Shown one piece after another: positions 1 to 6,727 of a DNA stretch of 9,406 nt. A program made the translations under genes and the position numbers. Positions within the stretch are counted from its first letter, which is position 1, and every line of letters starts with the position of its first letter. The notes beneath the pieces were generated by a model. The model did no database searches and was not told the origin of the DNA. It saw only the letters and a program-made list of their open reading frames with translations. Source of the stretch: Chlorobiales bacterium (GTDB taxonomy: Bacteria; Bacteroidota; Chlorobiia; Chlorobiales; Chlorobiaceae); contig JAKSCY010000578.1 of assembly GCA_022360355.1 (NCBI GenBank), positions 1 through 9,406 on the forward strand. The letters run 5' to 3'.

Positions 1-406
1 CATCCACGTTGCTTGCAGCAATGTATGTCTCGAATGAGTGCCGTGCACCGGCGGAAGGCACGGTACGCAATGCACACTCCTCACTCAGTACCCGGCGAAT
101 CCCCTGAGTCGCCCAGAGCAGAGCGGAGAGTTCATCAAGGGTAAGCGCTTCGGGTGTGTAAAAGCGTACGCTTTCCCGCCTCGCAATTGCATCGGCAACC
201 GGCGTTCTGCAAAGTTCCTTCAATGATCTCGACCCATCCGGCAGCTCGATACGAACTGCGTTTTCAGGGCAAGGTTTTTGCAGTGGCGGTGCCGGCAGAC
301 CACGGCTCTGGGCGGTTTGCCTGAAATTGATCGCCTGGCGGATGCTGTCTTTGAGGAAGTAGCGATACTGTTCCAGCTCTTTATCCGGCTTTTTACCTGA
401 ATCCAT
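1..406 (-). CDS. SagB/ThcOx-type nitroreductase-fold flavoprotein, 5' part (runs off the left edge)
   Basis: The minus strand is open from an ATG at 406 to base 1, giving 135 codons with no stop, so only the N-terminal part is present. Residues 76-82 (RRESVRF), 88-103 (ALTLDELSALLWATQG) and 117-134 (PSAGARHSFETYI...) match the start of the nitroreductase domain in SagB-type dehydrogenases: an Arg-rich FMN-phosphate motif, then the 'LLWA.QG' helix, then 'PSAGArh..E.Y'. Residues 1-70 are a hydrophilic leader, as often seen before this domain. Family members are FMN enzymes. Some oxidise azolines in peptide natural-product pathways, but many stand alone with unknown substrates, and no precursor peptide or cyclodehydratase is visible here. 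An in-frame TAA lies just upstream of the chosen ATG, with an in-frame TTG and GTG between them, and a GGTG is the only weak Shine-Dalgarno candidate. It is divergent from the deformylase remnant at 513. Family assignment is fairly sure; the substrate is unknown. Confidence 0.75.
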   Translation of the reverse strand, partial: MDSGKKPDKELEQYRYFLKDSIRQAINFRQTAQSRGLPAPPLQKPCPENAVRIELPDGSRSLKELCRTPVADAIARRESVRFYTPEALTLDELSALLWATQGIRRVLSEECALRTVPSAGARHSFETYIAASNVD

Positions 407-512
407 AATCACCAAAATTTAGGGGACATCCTATGTTTTTGTTTTAAGATAGATAATGATTTTGTTGGTGTGTTGGAAAAACGGCCATTGACTGGCAATA
501 ACGGAGAAAGCT
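407..512. other. divergent intergenic region
   Basis: This 106-base gap separates the divergent starts of the SagB-like gene (406, minus) and the deformylase remnant (513, plus), so promoters for both should lie here. A GATAAT hexamer at 452-457 resembles a -10 box reading rightward, but no matching -35 is visible 17 bases upstream. A GGAG at 501-507 serves the remnant's ATG. I see no hairpin or operator-like repeat. Confidence 0.4.
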
Positions 513-652
513 ATGGCAGTGAAGGATATTCTGATGATTGGAAATGAGTTGCTCAGAAAAAAAGCTGAGAATGTTATCAAGTTATTATGCGGAGCGAGTG
601 GGAGTTGCGCTCGCCGCCGAATCTGAAAGGCGACGTAGTGGCCGTCAAAGAG
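513..652 (+). pseudogene. def: decayed peptide deformylase fragment
   Basis: The ATG at 513, preceded by a good GGAG ribosome binding site, opens a 37-codon frame. Its first 21 residues (MAVKDILMIGNELLRKKAEN plus V) are a typical peptide deformylase N-terminus. The similarity then jumps frame: from 580, in a frame shifted by one, the DNA reads SYYAERVGVALAAE, resembling the 'M..A.GVGLAAPQ' motif I region. A second shift near 617 restores Pro-Asn (AAPN for AAPQ). The catalytic EGCLS and HExxH motifs are absent, and about a dozen residues normally found between the N-terminus and motif I are missing. This looks like a gene remnant after deletion and frameshifts. Intact family members (about 170-190 aa) remove the formyl group from nascent proteins and are essential, so a working copy should exist elsewhere. 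The fragment points toward the origin, opposite to its neighbours. Sequencing error could explain the shifts but not the missing remainder. Confidence 0.6.
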
Positions 653-661
653 TCTTTTTTA

Positions 662-682
662 GCTTTTGAGTTTTGACTTTTG
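662..682. repeat. three tandem 7-bp units, [AG][CG]TTTTG
   Basis: Three consecutive heptamers, GCTTTTG, AGTTTTG and ACTTTTG, sit in the convergent gap between the deformylase remnant and the end of the rlmD-like gene. A T6 run lies just upstream (655-660). The array is short and could be chance in T-rich DNA, but heptamer arrays of this kind occur in intergenic DNA of several bacterial groups. On the minus strand it directly follows the methyltransferase stop codon, where no clear hairpin terminator is visible. Confidence 0.4.
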
Positions 683-690
683 CCTTATCC

Positions 691-2136
691 TTAAACGGTA
701 CGCCTGAAGCACGCAAGTGCCTCGATGTGACTGGTGTGCGGAAACATGTCGACCGGCTGAACCTCTTCGAGCCGGTAACCGGATGCGCAGATTTCTTTTG
801 CGTCCCTTGCGAGATTTGCCGGATTGCAACTGACATAGACGATTGTTTCGGGCTGGAGCCGAACCATTGTCTTGAGTGCCTTCGGGTGCATGCCCGCTCT
901 CGGCGGGTCGGTAACGATCACCCTTGGAAAACCGAACTCTTCGAGCGTACCGAGCAGGGTATGAAAATTCTTGAGATCCACCCGGTAAAACGAAGCATTG
1001 GCGATGCCGTTGCGTAACGCATTTTCTGCGGCATCGGCAAGTGAGCTCTCAACGATTTCAAGTCCTACCGCCCGGCGGCAGCGCTCGGCAAGATAAAGCG
1101 TAATGGTACCGGTTCCGCAATAAAGATCATACACCGTATCATTCTCTTTCAGCCCGGCCATTTTCATGATGCCGTCATAAAGAGCTTCTGCCTGCCTTGT
1201 ATTTGTCTGAAAAAACGAGTTTGCGGAAATCCTGAACCGAAGATCCCCAAGGCGCTCCTGGATAACACCGTCACCATGAACGACATACTCTTTCTCACCG
1301 ACTGCTACCGTATTTTTCCGTGTTGTGACATTGTTGACGATTGTCATCTCCTGTCCGGGCATTCTGGACAGAAGCCTGTCCCGGTATGCCCCCATGAGTT
1401 CCGGATCATGCCAGGAGGTAACAAGATTCACCATCAGTTCCGCCCGCTCCTCGCTGTAACGAAGCATGAGGTTTCTTAAAAAACCGGTATGCTCCCTTGC
1501 CGCATAGGGAGCAAGGCCCTGCTCAAATGCAAATTCCCTGGTTATTGCAAGAGCACTGTTCATGCACTCTTTGGCAAGGTAGCAGGTATCTATTTCAAGC
1601 ACTTTCTCGAAATTTCCTGGGGCGTGAAACCCGAGCGCAAAATCTTTCGGCTTTTCCAGCACTTCCTGCTTCAGCTCTTCGGGCAGCAGGTAACGTTTGC
1701 TGGAACAGGAAAATTCCACCTTGTTCCGGTAATGCATGATGCCCGGGGCGGGAAGAGCCGGTTTGACGGTGATGCCCTTAATCCCGCCGATATGCACAAG
1801 AGCATCGTGAACCTTTTTCTGTTTGTAACGAACCTGTGTATCATAGCTCACATGCATCCATTTGCAGCCACCGCAAACACCGAAAACCGGACATTCCGGC
1901 TCTACCCTGTCAGCAGAATACGACAGCACCTTGCCGGCAACCGCCTCGATATACGTTGGTCTGACCCTGGTTATGGTTGCCTCAACCCTGTCACCTATAG
2001 CCAACATGCCCCGCACAAGGACACCTGTCCCGTTTTCCAGCTTTCCGAAACATTGGTCCTTTTCAGCGATATCGGAAATCGTCAGCTCAACCGTTTCGCC
2101 CTTTTTATAAAAATCCCTCAAATTGTTTTCTTTCAT
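691..2136 (-). CDS. rlmD: 23S rRNA (uracil-C5) methyltransferase, RlmD/TrmA family
   Basis: A 481-aa class I SAM-dependent RNA m5U methyltransferase, the usual length for RlmD-type enzymes. An N-terminal TRAM domain covers about residues 10-72. The [4Fe-4S] ligands are Cys82, Cys88, Cys91 (C-x5-C-G-G-C) and probably Cys185. The SAM-binding loop is DLYCGTG (337-343), with FFQTN at 308-312, DPPRAG at 410-415, the catalytic cysteine in VSCNPANLARD (Cys437) and the general-base Glu472 in HIEALACF. The enzyme forms a covalent adduct with the target uracil and methylates C5. E. coli RlmD acts on U1939 of 23S rRNA. Relatives RlmC and TrmA share the fold, and non-proteobacterial members may modify more than one site, so the exact uridine is uncertain. 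The start ATG overlaps the stop of the upstream sugar kinase by four bases (ATGA, 2133-2136), and AAGGG lies just before it, implying translational coupling. Confidence 0.88.
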   Translation of the reverse strand: MKENNLRDFYKKGETVELTISDIAEKDQCFGKLENGTGVLVRGMLAIGDRVEATITRVRPTYIEAVAGKVLSYSADRVEPECPVFGVCGGCKWMHVSYDTQVRYKQKKVHDALVHIGGIKGITVKPALPAPGIMHYRNKVEFSCSSKRYLLPEELKQEVLEKPKDFALGFHAPGNFEKVLEIDTCYLAKECMNSALAITREFAFEQGLAPYAAREHTGFLRNLMLRYSEERAELMVNLVTSWHDPELMGAYRDRLLSRMPGQEMTIVNNVTTRKNTVAVGEKEYVVHGDGVIQERLGDLRFRISANSFFQTNTRQAEALYDGIMKMAGLKENDTVYDLYCGTGTITLYLAERCRRAVGLEIVESSLADAAENALRNGIANASFYRVDLKNFHTLLGTLEEFGFPRVIVTDPPRAGMHPKALKTMVRLQPETIVYVSCNPANLARDAKEICASGYRLEEVQPVDMFPHTSHIEALACFRRTV

Positions 2137-3056
2137 GCACCCTTTCCCACAGTTAATACTGCCGCCCCGATGACTCCGGCGCTGTCCCCCAGTTCCGGGC
2201 GAACAACCGGAATATCGAGAGAACCATTGAACAGATGTTTTTCAATTTCCTTCCTGGCCGCGGGGGAATAGAGCGCATCCACATTACCGACACCGCCACC
2301 GATGATAATGATGTGAGGATCAAGAATATTGACCACGTGGGCAACCGCCTTGCCGAAAGCGCTCAGCAGACGCTCAATGGTTTCCCCTGCTGCTTGATCG
2401 GCACCTGCCGATGCGGCGATCTCTTTCAGGGGTTTCGATATTCCACCCGACCGTATGGTATAATACCGTTCAAGTGCCGGTCCGGACAAAACGGTTTCCA
2501 CGCACCCTCTCCTGCCGCAGTAACATGGCTCTCCGTCCGCAAAAAGCTCGTTATGCCCCCACTCTCCGGCGATTCCGTGTGCCCCGTGTATGACTTTTTC
2601 GCCGCAGACAACGCCCCCGCCGACTCCGGTACCGAGAATAATACCGAATGCAACGGCCGCCCCATGGAGCATCGTTTCCTGTCCTGCTCCAAAGAGCGAT
2701 TCGGCAAGCGCGAAACAGTTGGCATCATTTTCAAGCGTTACACCTGTCTGCAGCAGTTCTTCAAGGTCTGCAAGCACCGGCATGTTGTTCAGGCAAACGG
2801 TGTTGGAATTTTTCAAAAGGCCGGTTTTCCTGTCAATCCTGCCGGGTGTTCCTATCCCTACGTGCGCAGGAAGCGGAGAACGCAGTTCATCGGCCATCAT
2901 GCGCACAAGCTTTGCCACCCGCGAGAGTATACGGCGATAACCTCCGGCAGCCTCTGTAGGAATCCTCAGACGAACCAGAGGCTTGCTGCTCTCATCAAGG
3001 ACGGTTCCCTCGATTTTCGTCCCTCCGAGATCGACTCCCCAGTAGCGCTTGCTCAT
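2133..3056 (-). CDS. ROK-family sugar kinase (fructokinase/NagK-like)
   Basis: With the ATG at 3056 the protein is 307 aa, the normal ROK length. The nucleotide-binding DLGGTK is at residues 9-14 and the catalytic Asp is D111 in LENDANC. The glycine loop GTGVGGGV is at 142-149. The ROK zinc site is complete: His168 in GEWGHN, then Cys178, Cys180 and Cys185 in CYCGRRGCVE. The second phosphate loop IIIIGGG is at 249-255. The segment NSNTVCLNNMP...LENDANC (83-113) is closest in style to E. coli Mak (fructokinase) and NagK rather than to glucokinases. It should phosphorylate a hexose or N-acetylhexosamine with ATP in the cytoplasm; the substrate cannot be fixed from sequence. A TTG at 3062 overlapping the upstream stop would add two residues, but the ATG two bases after that stop is the better start. 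It overlaps the downstream methyltransferase by four bases. Confidence 0.85.
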   Translation of the reverse strand: MSKRYWGVDLGGTKIEGTVLDESSKPLVRLRIPTEAAGGYRRILSRVAKLVRMMADELRSPLPAHVGIGTPGRIDRKTGLLKNSNTVCLNNMPVLADLEELLQTGVTLENDANCFALAESLFGAGQETMLHGAAVAFGIILGTGVGGGVVCGEKVIHGAHGIAGEWGHNELFADGEPCYCGRRGCVETVLSGPALERYYTIRSGGISKPLKEIAASAGADQAAGETIERLLSAFGKAVAHVVNILDPHIIIIGGGVGNVDALYSPAARKEIEKHLFNGSLDIPVVRPELGDSAGVIGAAVLTVGKGA

Positions 3057-3058
3057 TT

Positions 3059-3517
3059 TCAACCCCGAGCCGGGTGTTTGAGTATATTGAGATGTACAAT
3101 GTTTTTAACCACCCAGGCAAAGAGAGTATAGGCAAGCCCCGAGCAGGCTATTCCGGCAAACATTCCTGCGGCTGCGTCTCCGGGGGAATACGCCCCTTTG
3201 TAGATCCCCGTCCACGCAACCAGAAAAGCGTACAACACCATAAGAGCCGTATAGAGCTTTTCACCGGAATCCCCCCGGCTGAAAAAAATGTAGACGAGAC
3301 CGGCCAGAGCGGCGGAATGTGCCGGATGGACAGACAGAAGTAAGCCGGAGGCTATCCCCCCGGCACATCCGACGGCAAACAGTGCAAGAAAAAGCATCAC
3401 CAAGCCATCCCGACCTCTTCGCACAACCATGAACAGTCCGGCAAGAACAAAGACAGCACCCGGCAGGTTCAGCGTGTGTAAAAATACCATCGGATTGTCA
3501 GCAACCGGATAAACCAT
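3059..3517 (-). CDS. PAP2-like integral membrane protein with altered catalytic residues
   Basis: A 152-aa, strongly hydrophobic protein with about four or five membrane segments (roughly residues 18-33, 38-60, 68-79, 90-105, 116-137). Two places resemble PAP2/type 2 phosphatidic acid phosphatases: HPAHSAALAG (64-73) sits where PSGHSA..aG is expected, and WTGIYKGAYSPGDAAAG (102-118) where RvylGvHyPsDvlaG is expected. Thus the motif II His (67) and motif III Asp (114) remain, while the motif III Arg is Gly and the nucleophilic His is Tyr110. The motif I K-x6-RP is not recognisable. Active PAP2 enzymes remove phosphate from lipid phosphates such as undecaprenyl-pyrophosphate; this one may be inactive or use other chemistry. 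An in-frame TAA seven bases upstream of the ATG rules out a longer in-frame start. It lies 85 bases after yidC, and its stop is two bases before the ROK kinase ATG. The family call is tentative. Confidence 0.6.
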   Translation of the reverse strand: MVYPVADNPMVFLHTLNLPGAVFVLAGLFMVVRRGRDGLVMLFLALFAVGCAGGIASGLLLSVHPAHSAALAGLVYIFFSRGDSGEKLYTALMVLYAFLVAWTGIYKGAYSPGDAAAGMFAGIACSGLAYTLFAWVVKNIVHLNILKHPARG

Positions 3518-3570
3518 GTTCCATTACAGTCTTCAAGCCTGCATTGATCGCGTAAACATGCCTTGGCGAC

Positions 3571-3586
3571 GCCGGGGTGCCCCGGC
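3571..3586. repeat. GC-rich palindrome between yidC and the PAP2-like gene
   Basis: GCCGGGG (3571-3577) and CCCCGGC (3580-3586) are perfect inverted arms, realistically a 6-bp stem with a GTGC (or GCAC) tetraloop. It sits 16 bases past the yidC stop in the direction of transcription. No T-run follows on the minus strand, so it is not a standard Rho-independent terminator; it could protect or partly separate the yidC message from the downstream genes. Confidence 0.4.
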
Positions 3587-3602
3587 AGCCGCTCAATGGG
3601 GG

Positions 3603-5372
3603 TTAATGTTTTTTCCCGCTTTTTTTCTTTTTCGAGGGTTTCTGCGCCGGTTTTGCAGGAGCTATTGCCGGCAGGTCATCGGTAGTGGTGGTTTTGTTGA
3701 TGTAGAACGTCTGTATGATGCTGAATACGTTGAACATCAGATAGTACAGGCCAAGTCCTGCAGGAAGATTGTTGAAAAAAAGAAGCATCATGACCGGGAA
3801 AATATACATCAGAATCTTCATCTGATCATTGGTCTGCGTGGTCGGCGTAATCTTTTGCTGCAGATATACCGCTCCGCCCATGAGAATCGGAAACAGGGCG
3901 ATATGATCTCCGTACAGAGGAATGCTGAACCCCAAATCAAGAATGGAATCCGGGAGGGAAAGGTCTTTGGCCCAGAGGAACGACTGCTGCCGCAACTCTA
4001 TGGACGAACGGAACACATAGAACATTGCAAAAAGAAGCGGCATCTGCAGCAGGACGGGAAGACACCCGCCAAGCGGATTGACACCGGCTTCCTTGTAGAT
4101 TCGCCCAATTTCGCTCTGCATTTTCGTAGGGTTGTCCTTGTACTTCTCCTGCAGCTCTTTCATCATCGGCTGGAGTGCAGCCATTTTTTTCATCGATTTC
4201 GTCGATGCCATGGTAAGCGGATAGGTTACCAGCTTGATCAACAGGGCAAAAATGATGATAATCAGACCGTAATTGTCCATGAACTTGTTGAGCAGATTGA
4301 AAATCGGCAGAATGATATATTCCGCAAAAGGTCTGGTCAGCCAGTCCCAGCCGAAGTCCATTATCTTTTCAAGATTCACGCCGAGAGAATGCAGCACATT
4401 GTAATCAATCGGTCCAACATAGAGTAACAGTGATTCCTTGTGGGTCTTTTCGTCAGGAGGAAGGGTGAACTTCAGGGCGGCTGTATAATCTTCAAACTTT
4501 TCCCCGGCCTTGTGGCTTCCACTCAGATAGACTCCTTCGGTCGGCGAAGCAGGTATCAGTGACGCCACAAAATATTTCGTCCTTACCGCAATCCATCCGG
4601 CAACTCCTGACTGTTCCTCACGGTAGTCTTTCGAGGGATCGCTTGCATCGAGCTTGAGAAGACTCCCGCCCATATAAGCGGATGCCCATGAATTCTGCAT
4701 CTCGTCATCGTGATTTTTCTCGGAGTGTAACAGCCCGCCATCCCATTCAAGCTGGTATTCATTGCCCGGCAGCAAGCCGTCAAAACCCGTCAGCTGCACG
4801 TCATAACCTATCGTATAAGCGTCACCGCTAAACGTATAGACAATGACAATGTTTCTGCCCGGTGCCACATCAAGCCTGTAGGTTAACGAGTAAGACTGCT
4901 TACCGGTAAGGGAAACCTCGCCTTGATTATCAGATACCGTAAAATAAAGGTCTCTTGTATCGATCTTCTTGCCGTCTCGAGTCTGGAAGAAAAGGGATAA
5001 AGCACCGCTGTCAACTTTTTTCACCAGGTCAAACTGCTCCTTGTCCGAATCGAGATGCTCCTTCAATACCATAGACTTCAGGGTAGCCCCGTGGGAGGAA
5101 AACACAGCAGTGAACAGCTCATTGTCAATGGTGATAAGTTTTTCCTCACCATCAGCGGCAACGGCAAATTCACCGAAATTGTCTGTATCTGTACTTCCGT
5201 TACCCTGCATGACCGATGCCGACCCGTTACCGTCATCCCGTATTTCTTCAACCGCAGTCACATTGTCCGCCGTCATGTCCTGAACAGGATTCCTTTCCGG
5301 AGCCATAAACTGCATCCAAACAATCATGATCAGACCTATCAGCACAAGTCCTATAACAGAGTTTTTATCCAT
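3603..5372 (-). CDS. yidC: membrane protein insertase YidC
   Basis: A 589-aa YidC of the long Gram-negative type. An N-terminal membrane anchor (about residues 5-23) is followed by a large periplasmic domain (roughly 30-340) and the conserved five-helix insertase core from about 345. Core landmarks include the segment around [14 protein letters not shown] (384-397), the cytoplasmic coiled hairpin (about 397-430), [16 protein letters not shown] (430-445) and the helix [12 protein letters not shown] (534-545). The C-terminal tail ([16 protein letters not shown]) is highly basic, as in homologues where it contacts the ribosome. YidC inserts and folds inner-membrane proteins, alone or with SecYEG. 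The position of the groove arginine of E. coli YidC (R366) appears to be Lys380. The start is well supported: AAGAAGGAGATA immediately precedes the ATG, inside the last codons of yidD, and the two genes overlap by eight bases. Confidence 0.95.
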   Translation of the reverse strand: MDKNSVIGLVLIGLIMIVWMQFMAPERNPVQDMTADNVTAVEEIRDDGNGSASVMQGNGSTDTDNFGEFAVAADGEEKLITIDNELFTAVFSSHGATLKSMVLKEHLDSDKEQFDLVKKVDSGALSLFFQTRDGKKIDTRDLYFTVSDNQGEVSLTGKQSYSLTYRLDVAPGRNIVIVYTFSGDAYTIGYDVQLTGFDGLLPGNEYQLEWDGGLLHSEKNHDDEMQNSWASAYMGGSLLKLDASDPSKDYREEQSGVAGWIAVRTKYFVASLIPASPTEGVYLSGSHKAGEKFEDYTAALKFTLPPDEKTHKESLLLYVGPIDYNVLHSLGVNLEKIMDFGWDWLTRPFAEYIILPIFNLLNKFMDNYGLIIIIFALLIKLVTYPLTMASTKSMKKMAALQPMMKELQEKYKDNPTKMQSEIGRIYKEAGVNPLGGCLPVLLQMPLLFAMFYVFRSSIELRQQSFLWAKDLSLPDSILDLGFSIPLYGDHIALFPILMGGAVYLQQKITPTTQTNDQMKILMYIFPVMMLLFFNNLPAGLGLYYLMFNVFSIIQTFYINKTTTTDDLPAIAPAKPAQKPSKKKKSGKKH

Positions 5373-5643
5373 TATCTCCTTCTTTAGAGTTTAGTTTTTT
5401 TCCGGCCAGAGGTACAGGGTCATATCCCCCTTTTGAAAAAGGATTGCAGCGCAGTAAACGCCACACGGTAAGCCACATTGCATAAAAGAAATTATGAGTC
5501 CTGAACGCTTCGAGAGCATAGCTTGAACAGGTAGGATAAAATCGGCAGGAAGGACCCAGCAGGGTAGAGATGTACGACCGGTAAAACTTGATCAGAAAAA
5601 TCGGCGCCTGGTTTATAATTTTCCAGAAAGCATTGAGTTCCAT
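5365..5643 (-). CDS. yidD: membrane protein insertion efficiency factor YidD
   Basis: A 92-aa small protein with the full YidD signature: the amphipathic N-terminal helix [12 protein letters not shown] (15-26), then [20 protein letters not shown] (28-47), and [18 protein letters not shown] (61-78), including the three conserved cysteines. YidD is a membrane-associated protein found between rnpA and yidC in most bacteria and helps YidC-dependent insertion; its biochemical activity is not firmly known. The gene starts 34 bases after rnpA and overlaps yidC by eight bases, with the yidC ribosome binding site inside its own last codons, so the two are probably translationally coupled. No Shine-Dalgarno is evident before the ATG at 5643, but the next upstream codons do not resemble the family. 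Confidence 0.93.
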   Translation of the reverse strand: MELNAFWKIINQAPIFLIKFYRSYISTLLGPSCRFYPTCSSYALEAFRTHNFFYAMWLTVWRLLRCNPFSKGGYDPVPLAGKKLNSKEGDNG

Positions 5644-5677
5644 GATGATTATTTGCTGTTAATCACGTTCACCTCAC

Positions 5678-6100
5678 TCAACCGGGAGTCATCCTCAATA
5701 TACTTTCGAGCAGCCCCCGCACCTCTTTTCTGAAACTTTCCGATGACGGTAACGTCTTCCTTCGTCCGGTATACATAAACGCAATACACAGGGTCTTGTT
5801 CCCGTCTCCTGCATATTTTTCTGCACACTCGGCAGCAAGCGGTTTTTCGTGCCGGTATGCTTCTTTCATCAATCGTTTTATCCTGTTACGACCAACAGCA
5901 TCAGGTCTGATTTTTCTGCCAACAACAAACAGCACTTTCGGGAGCGACCTGCGGCCGCCATTGTTCACCTCAAGCGGCGCAAACAATACTTTTATAAATC
6001 CCCCCCTGAAGCTGCGGGCCGAACTGAAAAGTTTCGATACCAACGTTCTGCCCCTGAGTATCTCGTACTTTTTCAGTGAATAAACATGCGTGGTGCTCAA
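5678..6100 (-). CDS. rnpA: ribonuclease P protein component
   Basis: A 140-aa basic protein. The family signature GRNRIKRLMKEAYR lies at residues 70-83, preceded by KVLFVVGRKIRPDAVG (55-70) and an N-terminal LKKYEILRGR (9-18) that matches the usual 'L....F..v.r.gr' opening. It binds the RNase P RNA (not in this window) and helps 5' maturation of tRNA precursors. The only plausible in-frame start is a TTG at 6100, 28 bases after the rpmH stop; the ATG at 6086-6088 is out of frame. The in-frame stop upstream lies at 6119-6121. A short insertion-like stretch (EVNNGGRRS, 44-52) precedes the core. It is the second gene of the rpmH-rnpA-yidD-yidC set and probably shares the rpmH promoter. Confidence 0.93.
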   Translation of the reverse strand: MSTTHVYSLKKYEILRGRTLVSKLFSSARSFRGGFIKVLFAPLEVNNGGRRSLPKVLFVVGRKIRPDAVGRNRIKRLMKEAYRHEKPLAAECAEKYAGDGNKTLCIAFMYTGRRKTLPSSESFRKEVRGLLESILRMTPG

Positions 6101-6128
6101 AACGTCACGGGACGATTGTTATTATCCC

Positions 6129-6290
6129 TTACTTCCTGCGAGACCCCATATCACTGCTGACACTGAGCGAGTGGCGCCCCTTCGCCCTGCGCGAGGCAAG
6201 AATTCTGCGGCCGCTTTTTGTGGCCATGCGCTGGCGGAAACCATGTTTGTTCCTTCTCTTTCTGTTATGCGGCTGAAATGTCCTTTTCAT
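6129..6290 (-). CDS. rpmH: 50S ribosomal protein L34
   Basis: A 53-codon gene. The protein begins [20 protein letters not shown], continues [20 protein letters not shown] and ends in a short tail, [13 protein letters not shown]. This is the canonical L34 sequence (K-R-T-F-Q-P, then HGFR.RM.T..GR..L..RR.KGR..LS.), slightly longer than the 44-46 aa of many bacteria but normal for lineages with a C-terminal extension. L34 is a small basic protein of the large ribosomal subunit. A GAGGA at 6301-6305 (minus-strand sense) lies about ten bases before the ATG and should be its ribosome binding site. It is the first gene of the leftward cluster and directly borders the origin region. It is divergent from dnaA, the classic rpmH-oriC-dnaA arrangement. 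Confidence 0.96.
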   Translation of the reverse strand: MKRTFQPHNRKRRNKHGFRQRMATKSGRRILASRRAKGRHSLSVSSDMGSRRK

Positions 6291-6442
6291 AGTAAAACGC
6301 TCCTCGATAGTCTCATAGATAATTCAAAAATCACAGGGCATAGAATTTAGCACAATCATCACTTAAATCCAACCTCGTAGAAATGCTTTTCCGGCAACTT
6401 TTCATCCCTGCCAACCCTCCCGCAAACCGGACACATTCATAA

Positions 6443-6462
6443 TGTGGATAACTTGTGGATAA
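6443..6462 (-). promoter_or_regulatory. tandem pair of perfect DnaA boxes
   Basis: TGTGGATAA occurs at 6443-6451 and again at 6454-6462, both matching the consensus TTATCCACA on the minus strand. They are two bases apart, so their starts are 11 bp apart and lie on the same DNA face, an arrangement suited to cooperative DnaA binding. An A-rich run (6461-6468) follows. They sit about 265 bp upstream of the likely dnaA start and may serve both origin function and dnaA control. Confidence 0.8.
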
Positions 6463-6574
6463 AAAAAATTACCTGACCATAACCCACGCCAAACCCGGCC
6501 ACAAAAGAAACCAACAGATGTTGACAACCAATCGGATATAAATCACTAATCCATATTAAATAAACAACTTAACC

Positions 6575-6583
6575 TGTTGATAA
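6575..6583 (-). promoter_or_regulatory. near-consensus DnaA box
   Basis: TGTTGATAA differs from TGTGGATAA at one position. It overlaps an AACCTGTT octamer (6571-6578) that recurs twice beside the boxes downstream of dnaA. It lies at the right edge of the AT-rich stretch. Confidence 0.45.
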
Positions 6584-6639
6584 CATTCGTTAACCTTACC
6601 CTTTGCCCGCAGAGAATTTTTCGTTTCACGGATTGTATT

Positions 6640-6648
6640 TTATCCACT
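6640..6648 (+). promoter_or_regulatory. near-consensus DnaA box in front of dnaA
   Basis: TTATCCACT differs from TTATCCACA only at the last base. It is in the orientation opposite to the tandem pair and about 80 bases before the preferred dnaA start, where DnaA binding could repress its own gene. Confidence 0.45.
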
Positions 6649-6727
6649 GAAAAATGTAATTTATGAACAACCCATGTTGATGATCTGTCTCACGAAGAAC
6701 TTATCTCATTCCAAATGTTATAATTTC

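Larger units (their letters stand above)
6291..6727. other. rpmH-dnaA intergenic region, probable left part of oriC
   Basis: A 437-base non-coding interval between divergent rpmH and dnaA. The part next to rpmH holds its ribosome binding site and, inferred from spacing only, a weak extended -10 (TGCTAAATT, minus sense, near 6341-6349). From 6443 rightward it holds two perfect DnaA boxes, two one-mismatch boxes (6575-6583 and 6640-6648) and an AT-rich stretch at about 6530-6575. The first 54 bases after 6674 are open in the dnaA frame but look non-coding (see dnaA). I see no other gene here. Confidence 0.7.

Noticed and set aside
38..226. 62-codon plus-strand open frame
   Set aside because: Lies opposite the SagB-like coding sequence, which has family motifs on the minus strand.
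641..690. Rho-independent terminator for the leftward operon or the deformylase remnant
   Set aside because: T-runs are present but only weak stems with very short or very long loops can be drawn.
1489..2271. 260-codon plus-strand open frame opposite the methyltransferase and kinase
   Set aside because: It is antisense to two strongly identified genes, spans their junction, and its translation has no recognisable motif.
2235..3131. 298-codon plus-strand open frame opposite the ROK kinase
   Set aside because: Shadow of the complementary coding strand; rich in Cys, Arg and His with no domain pattern, while the minus strand holds all ROK motifs.
3516..4427. 303-codon plus-strand open frame opposite the end of yidC
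   Set aside because: Antisense to the conserved YidC core; the translation is basic and low in hydrophobic pattern, typical of a shadow frame.
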